Origin: Actinomycetes bacterium
Lineage (GTDB): Bacteria > Actinomycetota > Acidimicrobiia > Acidimicrobiales > Palsa-688
Direction of reading: 5' to 3'
Assembly (NCBI GenBank): GCA_021846485.1
Contig: JAJZWW010000018.1
Location: 1-18,342 of the forward strand
DNA length: 18,342 bases
This document shows positions 6,680-13,316 of this stretch, in pieces. The position numbers were made by a program, and so were the translations under genes. Under the pieces are notes generated by a model, which was not told the DNA's origin, did no database searches, and saw nothing but the letters and a program-made list of their open reading frames with translations. Position 1 is the first letter of the stretch. Each line of letters opens with the position of its first letter.

Positions 6680-7533
6680 GGGTCCTCGTGACCGGAGCCG
6701 GCGGCCAGCTCGGCACCGACCTGCAGGCGGTGTTCGCCGCGGCCGCGCACCACGAGCTGCTGGCCGTGGACCACGCCCGCCTCGACGTCGGCGACCGCGA
6801 CGCCGTCTCGGCGCTCGTCGGCGCGTACGCCCCCGACCTGATCGTCAACGCCGCCGCCTGGACCGCGGTCGACGCGTGCGAAGCGGACCCGGACCGGGCC
6901 TGGCGGGTCAACGCGCTCGGAGCCCGCCACCTGGCCGAGGCGGCGGCGCGCGCCGGGGCCCACCTGTTGCAGGTGTCCACCGACTACGTCTTCGACGGGA
7001 CCCGGGCCGAGCCCTACGTCGAGTGGGACCCGCCCGGCCCGCTGTCGGTCTACGGGCGTAGCAAGCTCGGCGGGGAGCGGGAGGTGGCCGCCGCCTGCCC
7101 CGGGGCGACGATCGTGCGCACCTCGTGGGTGTGCGGTCCGCACGGCTCGAACATGGTGAAGACGATCCTGCGCCTCGCGGAGGGTGGCGGGCCCCTCGCC
7201 TTCGTGGACGACCAGCGAGGCTGCCCGACGTTCACCGACGACCTGGCCGAGGCCCTGTACCGGCTCGGGGTGGCCCGCCGGTCGGGGGTGTTCCACGTCA
7301 CCAACCAGGGCGCGACGACCTGGTACCACTTCGCCCGGGACGTGATGTCCGCCGCCGGCCAGGACCCCGGTCGGGTCCGGCCGATCACCACCGCGGCGCT
7401 CGACCCGCCTCGCCCTGCCCCCCGGCCGGCCAACTCGGTCCTTGACAACGCCGCCCTGCGCCTCGCCGGCGACCGGCTGCTCCCCGACCACCACGAGGCC
7501 CTGGAGCGCACCGTCCGGCGGTTGCGAGCGTGA
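6676..7533 (+). CDS. rmlD: dTDP-4-dehydrorhamnose reductase
   Basis: Reduces dTDP-4-keto-L-rhamnose with NADPH to give dTDP-L-rhamnose, the last pathway step. It is 285 aa, the typical length. Features: VLVTGAGGQLGTDL nucleotide loop, LDV near residue 36, VNAAAWTAVDACE, STDYVFDG, and YGRSKLGGE carrying the catalytic Tyr-x3-Lys. DQRGCPTFTDDLA follows, as expected for RmlD. GTG 6676 overlaps the rmlB stop (GTGA), and its own TGA overlaps the GTG of the next gene in the same way, so the three are almost certainly one translation-coupled operon. There is no fused RmlC domain, and no 3,5-epimerase gene is found in the window. Confidence 0.95.
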   Translation: MRVLVTGAGGQLGTDLQAVFAAAAHHELLAVDHARLDVGDRDAVSALVGAYAPDLIVNAAAWTAVDACEADPDRAWRVNALGARHLAEAAARAGAHLLQVSTDYVFDGTRAEPYVEWDPPGPLSVYGRSKLGGEREVAAACPGATIVRTSWVCGPHGSNMVKTILRLAEGGGPLAFVDDQRGCPTFTDDLAEALYRLGVARRSGVFHVTNQGATTWYHFARDVMSAAGQDPGRVRPITTAALDPPRPAPRPANSVLDNAALRLAGDRLLPDHHEALERTVRRLRA

Positions 7534-8435
7534 CCGCGACGGCGGCCGACGTCGCCGCCGTCGTCGTCGAGTACCGCTCGGGTGGGCACCTCGGGGACTG
7601 CCTGGCGTCGCTGCGGGCAACCGGGGTCGGCGAGCGGATCGTCGTCGACAACGCCTCGTGCGCCCGTCAGGAGGCCACCGCTCGGCGGGCGGATCCCGAG
7701 CTGCGTTGGGTCGACGCCGGCGGCAACGTCGGCTACGGCCGCGCCGCCAACCTCGGCGCGAGCCGCAGCGGCCGCCGGTACCTGCTCGTGTGCAACCCCG
7801 ACGTGGTCGTGGACCCCGGCGCGGTCGACGCCCTCGTGGCCCGCCTGGAGGCCGACGCCGGCCTCGGCCTCGTGGGCCCGCTGGTGTGCAACCCCGACGG
7901 GAGCGTGTACCCCTCGGCCCGCACCTTCCCCGACCTGGTCGACGCCGTCGGCCACGGGGTCCTGGGGCTGGTGCGCCCGGGGAACCGCTTCACCGCCCGG
8001 TACCGGATGCTCGACTGGGACCACCGCCGGCCGGCCCGGGTGGACTGGGTGTCGGGGGCGTGCTTGCTCGCCCGCCGGCAGGCGTGGGACGACGTGGGCG
8101 GGTTCGACCCGGCGTACTTCATGTACCTGGAGGACGTCGACCTGTGCTGGCGGGCGGCCCGGGCGGGATGGGAGGTCGGCTTCGAGCCGGCAGCCGCGGT
8201 GACCCACGTGCAGGGTGTCTCGGCCGGCCGCCACCCCTACCGGATGCTCGCCGCCCACCACCGCTCACTGTGGCGCTTTGCCTGCCGTAGCACCACCGGG
8301 CCCCGGCGTCTCGCCCTACCGGTGGTCGCCGCCGGGCTCGTCGGCCGGGTCGCGGTGGCTGCGGCCGCCCACCGCGTCTCCCCGGGCTCCGCCCGCCAGG
8401 CGGTCCGATCCGAGCCGGGGCCTCCGGCCCGGTAG
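7530..8435 (+). CDS. wbbL: GT2 family glycosyltransferase, probable rhamnosyltransferase
   Basis: Likely transfers L-rhamnose from dTDP-L-rhamnose to a polyprenyl-diphosphate-linked GlcNAc on the inner face of the membrane. In mycobacteria that step builds the arabinogalactan linker. The sequence shows a GT-A GT2 fold: VVVEYRSGG at the N-terminus, VDNAS, GNVGYGRAANLGA, the NPDVVVDP metal/nucleotide segment, WVSGACLLARRQAW and the MYLEDVDLCWRAARAGW acceptor loop. It is 301 aa and has no obvious multi-span membrane region. The C-terminal tail is Ala/Arg-rich. Its position directly after rmlD with a GTGA overlap, and followed after one gene by a mannose-1-phosphate guanylyltransferase, matches mycobacterial wbbL. 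The acceptor is inferred from context. Confidence 0.82.
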   Translation: MTATAADVAAVVVEYRSGGHLGDCLASLRATGVGERIVVDNASCARQEATARRADPELRWVDAGGNVGYGRAANLGASRSGRRYLLVCNPDVVVDPGAVDALVARLEADAGLGLVGPLVCNPDGSVYPSARTFPDLVDAVGHGVLGLVRPGNRFTARYRMLDWDHRRPARVDWVSGACLLARRQAWDDVGGFDPAYFMYLEDVDLCWRAARAGWEVGFEPAAAVTHVQGVSAGRHPYRMLAAHHRSLWRFACRSTTGPRRLALPVVAAGLVGRVAVAAAAHRVSPGSARQAVRSEPGPPAR

Positions 8436-8438
8436 CCT
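8433..8438 (+). promoter_or_regulatory. Putative -10 TAGCCT overlapping the glycosyltransferase stop codon
   Basis: TAGCCT contains the TAG stop of the preceding gene and ends 9 nt before ATG 8448, without a Shine-Dalgarno. It would give the downstream three-gene unit its own leaderless promoter. Confidence 0.45.
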
Positions 8439-8447
8439 GGACGCCTC

Positions 8448-9281
8448 ATGGGCAAGGCGTCTTCCAGCAAGAAGGTGGCTCGCGCCGCCGGCATCGGCGG
8501 CGGTCGGGTCAACCGGCGGAGCCGCTCCTGGGGCTACACGCTCGCCATCGCGGTGGTGGTGGTGATCGGCGTCGCCCTCACCTACACCAGCCGCCAGAGC
8601 TACCAGGCCAAGCTGGCCAACACCACCGCGCGCAACGCGCAGGTCGCCCCGCGCGTCGGCGGGACCGCCTGGAACGAGGGGTACGCCATCGACGTCTGCG
8701 GCAAGTGGCAGAAGCCGATCGACCGGCCGCACACCAAGACCGGGATCAGCACCGCCGGCAACGGGGTCATCCACGTCGCCCCCAAGGTGGCGGCCGCGGC
8801 GGGCAAGAACGCCACCCTCGGCGTGTTCGCCTCGTCGGTCGGCCTCACCCTCTCGGGCAACCAGGTACGGCTGCCGGGCGGCAAGGACTACGTGAGCGGG
8901 ACCAACTGCGGTTCCCGGCCCGCGGAGGTCTTCGTCAAGCAGTACGCGTTCGCCGGCGCACCGACGGGGACCGTGCTCAACCAGGATCCCCGGACGGTGC
9001 GGCTCCAGGACCAGGCGCTGGTGACGATCGCCTTCGTCCCCCAGGCCGACAAGGCCAAGATCCCTTCGCCACCGGCGTACGTCCAGAAGAACCTCGACAA
9101 GGTGGTCGCCGCGGCGACCTCGACCACGACCGCGCCGGCGTCGACCACCACCAAGTCGACCTCGACCACCACCAAGTCGACCTCGACCACCACCAAGTCG
9201 ACCTCGACCACCACCAAGGGCGCCTCGAAGTCCAAGTCGAGCTCGTCGAGCACCACGGGCAGCAGCGCCTCGAGCTCGTGA
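8448..9281 (+). CDS. Membrane-anchored extracellular protein with Ser/Thr/Lys repeat tail
   Basis: 277 aa, function unknown. The N-terminal 26 residues are basic (GKASSSKKVARAAG, then RRSRS), followed by one membrane helix at about 28-46 (YTLAIAVVVVIGVALTY). A globular domain of about 170 aa lies outside, with YAIDVCGKWQKPI, a GNGVIHVAP segment and AAGKNATLG. Two Cys (DVCGKW and SGTNCGS) could form a disulfide. The last 60 residues are low complexity: STTTKST repeats encoded by three perfect 21-bp units and a partial fourth, then a Ser-rich end. The tail could span the wall or carry O-linked mannose, which would fit the adjacent sugar-nucleotide genes; that is inference. Its TGA overlaps the GTG of the guanylyltransferase. 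Confidence 0.85.
   Translation: MGKASSSKKVARAAGIGGGRVNRRSRSWGYTLAIAVVVVIGVALTYTSRQSYQAKLANTTARNAQVAPRVGGTAWNEGYAIDVCGKWQKPIDRPHTKTGISTAGNGVIHVAPKVAAAAGKNATLGVFASSVGLTLSGNQVRLPGGKDYVSGTNCGSRPAEVFVKQYAFAGAPTGTVLNQDPRTVRLQDQALVTIAFVPQADKAKIPSPPAYVQKNLDKVVAAATSTTTAPASTTTKSTSTTTKSTSTTTKSTSTTTKGASKSKSSSSSTTGSSASSS
9141..9218 (+). repeat. In-frame 21-bp tandem repeat (three perfect copies plus a partial)
   Basis: Identical units lie at 9141-9161, 9162-9182 and 9183-9203, with the first 15 nt repeated at 9204-9218. Each unit is seven codons (S-T-T-T-K-S-T), so changes in copy number would keep the reading frame. Confidence 0.92.
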
Positions 9282-10255
9282 GAGCCGTGGTGCTCGTCGG
9301 GGGGATGGGCACCCGGCTGCGCCCCCTCACCCTGGCCACCCCCAAGCAGATGCTGCCCGTCGGAGGCCGGCCGATGATCGAGCGGGTCGTCGCCCACCTC
9401 GCCGGCCACGGGGTCGACGAGGTGGTCCTCGCCCTCGGCTTCCGGCCCGACGCCTTCACGGCCGCCTACCCCGACGGGTGCTGCGCGGGGGTCCGGCTGC
9501 GCTACGCGGTCGAGCCCCGACCGCTCGACACCGCGGGGGCGGTCGCGTTCGCCGCGGGGGAGGCGGGGGTCGAGGAGACCTTCCTCGTGTGCAACGGCGA
9601 CGTGCTCACCGGGCTCGACGTCACCGGGCTGGTCGCCTTCCATCGCCGGAGCGGCGCCCTGGCGACCATCCACCTGACCCCGGTAGCCAACCCCTCCGCG
9701 TTCGGGGTGGTGCCCACCGACGGGGACGGCCGGGTGCTGGCGTTCGTCGAGAAGCCCCCGCTCGGGCAGGCGCCGACCAACCTGGTCAACGGGGGCACCT
9801 ACGTGCTCGAGCCCGAGGTCCTGAAGCGCATCCCGGCGGGCCGGCCGGTGTCGATCGAGCGGGAGACGTTCCCCGCGCTGGCCGCCACCGGGCGCCTCTT
9901 CGCCCTCGCCTCGGACGCCCCGTGGCTCGACGCCGGCACCCCGGCCACCTATCTGGCGGCCAATCTCCTCCACGCGGCCGAGACGCCCCTGCCCGGCGGG
10001 GTCGACTCGGAGGCGAAGGTCGAGGACAGCGTGGTGGCCGCCGACGCCAGGGTGGGAGCGCACGCCCGGGTGGCCCGCTCGGTGCTGCTCGCCGGCGCCG
10101 AGGTGGGGGAGGGGGCGGTGGTGTCGGACTCGGTGCTCGGGCCGGGATCGGTGGTGGGCCCCGGGGCAAGCGTCGCCGAGCTCAGCGTGCTCGGCGACGA
10201 GGTGCACGTCGGCGCCGGCCAGCGGCTCGCCGGGGTCCGCCTGCCGGAGCCGTGA
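9278..10255 (+). CDS. Mannose-1-phosphate guanylyltransferase-like nucleotidyltransferase
   Basis: Probably makes GDP-mannose from GTP and mannose-1-phosphate. It is 325 aa: AVVLVGGMGTRLRPLT signature, TPKQMLPVGGRPMIE, CNGDVLTG (metal site), AFVEKPPLG, NGGTYVLEPEV and DAPWLDAGTPATYL. A C-terminal left-handed beta-helix tail of hexapeptide repeats starts at about residue 245 (DSVVAADARVGAHARV, then SVLLAGAEVGEGAVV). The GTG start overlaps the stop of the membrane-protein gene, and its TGA overlaps the start of the next gene. Mycobacteria carry such a gene (manB, also called rmlA2) beside wbbL and rmlD, which favours GDP-mannose over dTDP-glucose. The sequence alone does not settle the nucleotide, and dTDP-glucose synthesis is the alternative. 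Confidence 0.85.
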   Translation: MRAVVLVGGMGTRLRPLTLATPKQMLPVGGRPMIERVVAHLAGHGVDEVVLALGFRPDAFTAAYPDGCCAGVRLRYAVEPRPLDTAGAVAFAAGEAGVEETFLVCNGDVLTGLDVTGLVAFHRRSGALATIHLTPVANPSAFGVVPTDGDGRVLAFVEKPPLGQAPTNLVNGGTYVLEPEVLKRIPAGRPVSIERETFPALAATGRLFALASDAPWLDAGTPATYLAANLLHAAETPLPGGVDSEAKVEDSVVAADARVGAHARVARSVLLAGAEVGEGAVVSDSVLGPGSVVGPGASVAELSVLGDEVHVGAGQRLAGVRLPEP

Positions 10256-11178
10256 GGGTCCTCGTCACCGGAGGGGCGGGCTTTCTCGGCTCGCACCTGG
10301 TCGAGCGGCTCCTGGCCGAGGGCCACACCGTCGACGTGGTCGACGACCTGTCCGCCGCGACGCTCGCCAACTTGGCCGACGCCCGGGCGGGCGCCGCCGG
10401 CCGGGTCAGCTTCCACCAGCTCGACGTGCGTGATCGCGCGCTGGGTGAGCTCGTCCGGCGCCGTCAGCCCGAGGTCGTCTACCACCTCGCCCGTCCTGGC
10501 CGGGGGGTGACCCTGGCCGAGGCGGCCGGCGCGGTGCTGGTCGGGGCCCTCGGGCTGCTCGGTGCCGCCCGGGCCTGCGGGGCGGCCAAGGTGGTGGTGG
10601 CCCTGCGGGCTGCCGAGCTGTACGCGGAGGCATCCGACAAGCAGCTGCCGGTGCGCGAGTCCCACCCGCTCTCCCCCCGGACCACAGCCGGGATCGCCGA
10701 GCGGGCGGTCCTCGACGCCCTCCGGCTCTGGCGGGAGCGCTACGACCTGGAGCACACCGCTCTCGCCATGGGCGAGGTCTACGGCCCCCGCCGCGACGGC
10801 GGGCCGGTGGCGCGCATCGCGGCCGCGGCCGTCGCCGGCGAGGCGCTGGAGGTGGCCGGCGACGGGCGCTGCACCGACGACTACGTCTACGTCGACGACG
10901 CCGTCGACGCCCTCGCCCGGGCGGCGGTGAAGGGCAGCGGGCTCCTGCTCAACGTCGGGACCGGGGTCGAGACCTCGCTCGCCGCCCTGGCCGGCCTGTT
11001 CGCCGCGGCGGCCGGAGCGCAGGTCAGCACGGCCACCGTCCCCGGCCGCCCCGAGACCCGCCGGCGCTTCGCGCTCGACCCCCAGCGCGCCGGCCTGCAC
11101 CTCGGCTGGGAGCCGTGGACCGCCCTGGCCGACGGGGCGGCCGCCACCGTCGGGTGGTGGCGTGCCCGGGGGGCCTGA
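10252..11178 (+). CDS. NAD-dependent epimerase/dehydratase-fold protein lacking the catalytic triad
   Basis: An extended SDR of 308 aa with an intact cofactor half: VLVTGGAGFLGSHLVERLL, the acidic VVDDLS that would bind the NAD ribose, and YVYVDDAVDALARA plus LLNVGTG later on. The active-site positions are altered. At the YxxxK site the sequence reads SPRTTAGIAE, giving Arg143 for Tyr and Gly147 for Lys. The catalytic Ser position in ALRAAELYAE reads Ala120. HLA near residue 78 lacks the usual following AQ. So sugar 4-epimerase activity of the usual kind is unlikely. Start GTG 10252 overlaps the guanylyltransferase stop (GTGA), so it is co-translated with it. It may be a scaffold, a regulatory partner or an enzyme with different chemistry. 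It ends 38 nt from the convergent cofE. Confidence 0.85.
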   Translation: MRVLVTGGAGFLGSHLVERLLAEGHTVDVVDDLSAATLANLADARAGAAGRVSFHQLDVRDRALGELVRRRQPEVVYHLARPGRGVTLAEAAGAVLVGALGLLGAARACGAAKVVVALRAAELYAEASDKQLPVRESHPLSPRTTAGIAERAVLDALRLWRERYDLEHTALAMGEVYGPRRDGGPVARIAAAAVAGEALEVAGDGRCTDDYVYVDDAVDALARAAVKGSGLLLNVGTGVETSLAALAGLFAAAAGAQVSTATVPGRPETRRRFALDPQRAGLHLGWEPWTALADGAAATVGWWRARGA

Positions 11179-11216
11179 GCGGGCCTCGGGCTCGGACGGG
11201 CTCGGCCGGGCCGGGC

Positions 11217-11912
11217 TCAGCGGAACAGGTCCTCTCGGTGGGGTCGCACCACCTCCCCGGCGACCGACGCCTCCCGGAGCCAGGACGGGTCCACCCCCCG
11301 GACCACGACGACGGGGACCGCCGAGGCCTTTCCCATGGCCAGCTCGGCGGCACTGGCGATCTCGTCGGCCACGCACACCTCGGTCACCGCCAGCTCCCGG
11401 CCCAGCGCGTCGGCCCTCCCGCGCAGGTCGACGACGCCGGCGACCCCGGCGACGCCGATCGCCACGTCGGTCACGCCCCGGCGCCAGGCCCGCCCGAAGG
11501 TGTCGGAGACGACCACCCCGACGCTCACCCCGAGGCGGGCCCGCAGGCCGTCGCGGATCCGCCTGGCGGAGCGGTCCGGGTCGACCGGCAGCAGAGCCGC
11601 CCAGCCCGGCTCGACGTTGGAGAGGTCGACGCCGGCGTTGGCGCACACGAACCCGTGCCGGGTCTCGGTCATTATCAGGTCCCCCCGGCGGCGCAGGATG
11701 CGCACCGCCTCAGACCCGACCAACTCGGCCCGGGCATCCCGGTCCTCGGGGTCCACCTCGACGAGGCGGCCCTCGGCCTTGGAGACGACCTTCTGGGTGA
11801 CCACGACCACGTCGCCGGCGGCCAGCTCGGCGCGCTCGGCGATCAGCCCGACCAGGTCGTCTCCCGGCCGGACCTCGGGGATGCCCTCGACGGGCACCAG
11901 CGTGAGGGTCAT
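11217..11912 (-). CDS. cofE: Coenzyme F420-0:L-glutamate ligase
   Basis: Adds L-glutamate residues, using GTP, to F420-0 to form F420-1 and longer tails. It is 231 aa. Motifs: PVEGIPEVRPGDDL at the N-terminus, VVVTQKVVSKAEGRLV, ETRHGFVCANAGVDLSN and SDTFGRAWRRGVTDVAIG (metal/GTP region), all typical of CofE. It is a stand-alone ligase without the C-terminal nitroreductase-like domain that makes mycobacterial FbiB bifunctional; that dehydro-F420-0 reductase step must be encoded elsewhere. ATG 11912 overlaps the cofD stop by 4 nt (ATGA), so the two are translationally coupled. Confidence 0.95.
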   Translation of the reverse strand: MTLTLVPVEGIPEVRPGDDLVGLIAERAELAAGDVVVVTQKVVSKAEGRLVEVDPEDRDARAELVGSEAVRILRRRGDLIMTETRHGFVCANAGVDLSNVEPGWAALLPVDPDRSARRIRDGLRARLGVSVGVVVSDTFGRAWRRGVTDVAIGVAGVAGVVDLRGRADALGRELAVTEVCVADEIASAAELAMGKASAVPVVVVRGVDPSWLREASVAGEVVRPHREDLFR

Positions 11913-12847
11913 GCCGCCACCCCGGACCGCAGCACGGTCCGGGCGAGGCCGGCGGACTCCTCCGGGCCGGACATGACCGTCGGGGCGACCACGCAGCGCA
12001 CGCCGGCGGCCTCCACCGCCGGCGCCGACCCGGCGTCGGCCACGTCGACCACGAGGGTGGCCGCCCAGGGCGACCACAGGCGGGCGATGCCGACCACCGA
12101 CGGCTCGTGGCCCAGCTCGGCGAGGAGGCGGTCGGCGGGGCCCTTGAGCGCGCGGCCGGCGATTATCGGCGAGACCGCGACCACCCGCTCGCGCCGGCGG
12201 GCGACCACCTCGCCCACCCCGGGGACGGCCAGCACCGGGGCGACCGAGACGACCGGGTTGGAGGGGCAGATGACGATCGCGTCGGCCTCGCTCAGCGCTT
12301 CGAGGACGCCCGGGCCGGCGCGGGCGGACTCCACGCCGGCGAAGCGCACCGCGCTCACCTGCACCTGGTGGCCGCGGCCGACGAAGTACTCCTGGAAGCC
12401 GACCTCCTCCCCGCCGGCGAGGGTGACCCTCGTCTCCACCGGGTCGTCGGACATCGGCAGCACCCGGGTGGCGACGCCGAAGCGGGCGGCGATCTCCGCG
12501 GTCACCTGCCCGAGGCCGGCGCCCTCCGCCAGCCGGGCGGTGCGGTACAGGTGGGTGCCGAGGTCCCGGTCGCCGAGGTTGAACCACGAGAGCCGCCCGC
12601 CCGACAGCGCGCGCAGCTCGGCCATCGCCTCCCACGTCTCGCCCACCCGGCCCCACCCGGTATCGGGGTTGGCCGCCCCGCCGAGGGTGTACACGACGGT
12701 GTCCACGTCGGGGCTGACGTGCAGGCCGTGCAGCACGACGTCGTCGCCGGTGTTGACCACGGCGGTCAGCTCGGCGGGGTCCACGACCGAGCAGAGGGCG
12801 CGCAGCATCCGGGCCCCCCCCACCCCCCCGGCCACGGCAGCGATCAT
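11909..12847 (-). CDS. cofD: 2-phospho-L-lactate (or phosphoenolpyruvate) transferase, F420 biosynthesis
   Basis: Joins the guanylylated three-carbon unit to the deazaflavin Fo, forming F420-0 or, in actinobacteria, dehydro-F420-0 (where the gene is called fbiA). It is 312 aa, full length. Visible motifs: IAAVAGGVGGARMLRAL (nucleotide site), VNTGDD followed by HGLHVSPDVDTVVYTL, WFNLGDRDLGTHLYRT, and ICPSNPVVSVAPVLAVPGV with KGPADRLL. ATG 12847 is preceded on the minus strand by TACCGT, 6 nt away, without a Shine-Dalgarno, so it is probably leaderless. It is the first gene of the cofD-cofE pair and is divergent from the broken mazF. Confidence 0.95.
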   Translation of the reverse strand: MIAAVAGGVGGARMLRALCSVVDPAELTAVVNTGDDVVLHGLHVSPDVDTVVYTLGGAANPDTGWGRVGETWEAMAELRALSGGRLSWFNLGDRDLGTHLYRTARLAEGAGLGQVTAEIAARFGVATRVLPMSDDPVETRVTLAGGEEVGFQEYFVGRGHQVQVSAVRFAGVESARAGPGVLEALSEADAIVICPSNPVVSVAPVLAVPGVGEVVARRRERVVAVSPIIAGRALKGPADRLLAELGHEPSVVGIARLWSPWAATLVVDVADAGSAPAVEAAGVRCVVAPTVMSGPEESAGLARTVLRSGVAA

Positions 12848-12853
12848 CGCCCC

Positions 12854-12859
12854 ACGGTA
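12854..12859 (-). promoter_or_regulatory. Putative -10 TACCGT of the leaderless cofDE operon
   Basis: TACCGT on the minus strand (12859-12854) ends 6 nt before ATG 12847. There is no Shine-Dalgarno and no clear -35. Confidence 0.5.
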
Positions 12860-12908
12860 GCGGGCGAGGAGCCACTGCCCCGAGGCGCCGACGAGGAGTG
12901 GGGGCCGG

Positions 12909-13241
12909 ATGCGACGCGGTGAGGTCTGGTGGGCGCAGCACCCTGCCGGCCAGCGTCAACCCGGGTTGTTGCTGTCCTGAGATGCCGACAAGGTTTGGCG
13001 GTCCCTCGTCACGGTGGCGGTGGTCACGCGCCGCGCTCGGGGCCTGGACGCAGAGGTCGAGCTGGACTCCGACGAGGATGGGATGCCCCGCCCGTGCGTG
13101 GCCAACCTCGACGCCATCGCCACGATCGAGCGTCGGCAGCTCTCGAGGCTCATCACGGCCCTGGGTACTGCCCGGATGCGGCAGGTGGAGCGGGCCGTCC
13201 ACCTCGCGCTCGGCATCGACCTACCGTGGCCGATCACCTGA
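12909..13241 (+). pseudogene. MazF/PemK-type toxin gene with an in-frame TGA
   Basis: Reading from ATG 12909 gives MRRGEVWWAQHPAGQRQPG then LLLS, the usual MazF opening. A TGA follows at codon 24 (12978-12980), and the same frame continues for 86 codons as a MazF-like body (VTVAVVTRRARGL, GMPRPCVANLDAIATI, a RRQLSRLITALG helix and HLALGIDLPW). MazF proteins are sequence-specific ribonucleases. At the stop position relatives usually have Arg (LLSRD), so one CGA to TGA transition explains the break. The downstream part could restart at GTG 13014, but it would lack the N-terminal strand with the RGEVWW motif and so is unlikely to be an active nuclease. No antitoxin reading frame fits in the 61 bp before it. 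Confidence 0.8.
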
Positions 13242-13299
13242 CGAGGTGCGTCTACTGCCCGCCCGTGCGTGTCGCTGCGGAGGGTGCCGGCCGCGCCGG

Positions 13300-13305
13300 T
13301 AGGGT
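13300..13305 (+). promoter_or_regulatory. Putative -10 TAGGGT before the first GT4 gene
   Basis: TAGGGT ends 11 nt before ATG 13317, with no Shine-Dalgarno. This would give an untranslated leader of at most a few nucleotides. Confidence 0.45.
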
Positions 13306-13316
13306 GACCGGCCACC

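Noticed and set aside
9141..9218. Repeat array as a CRISPR
   Set aside because: Units are 21 bp, directly adjacent with no spacers, and in frame inside a coding sequence.
8705..10255. 516-aa open frame starting inside the membrane-protein gene
   Set aside because: Only the part from 9278 is protein-like (guanylyltransferase). The upstream part is an out-of-frame reading of the membrane-protein gene, including its tandem repeat.
11115..12860. 581-aa + strand frame across the F420 genes
   Set aside because: Antisense shadow of cofE and cofD, which show full family motifs on the minus strand.
12978..12980. TGA in mazF as selenocysteine or reassigned codon
   Set aside because: Several genes here end in TGA, so it is a real stop. 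No selenocysteine insertion hairpin was noticed after it, and family members have Arg rather than Cys or Sec at this place.
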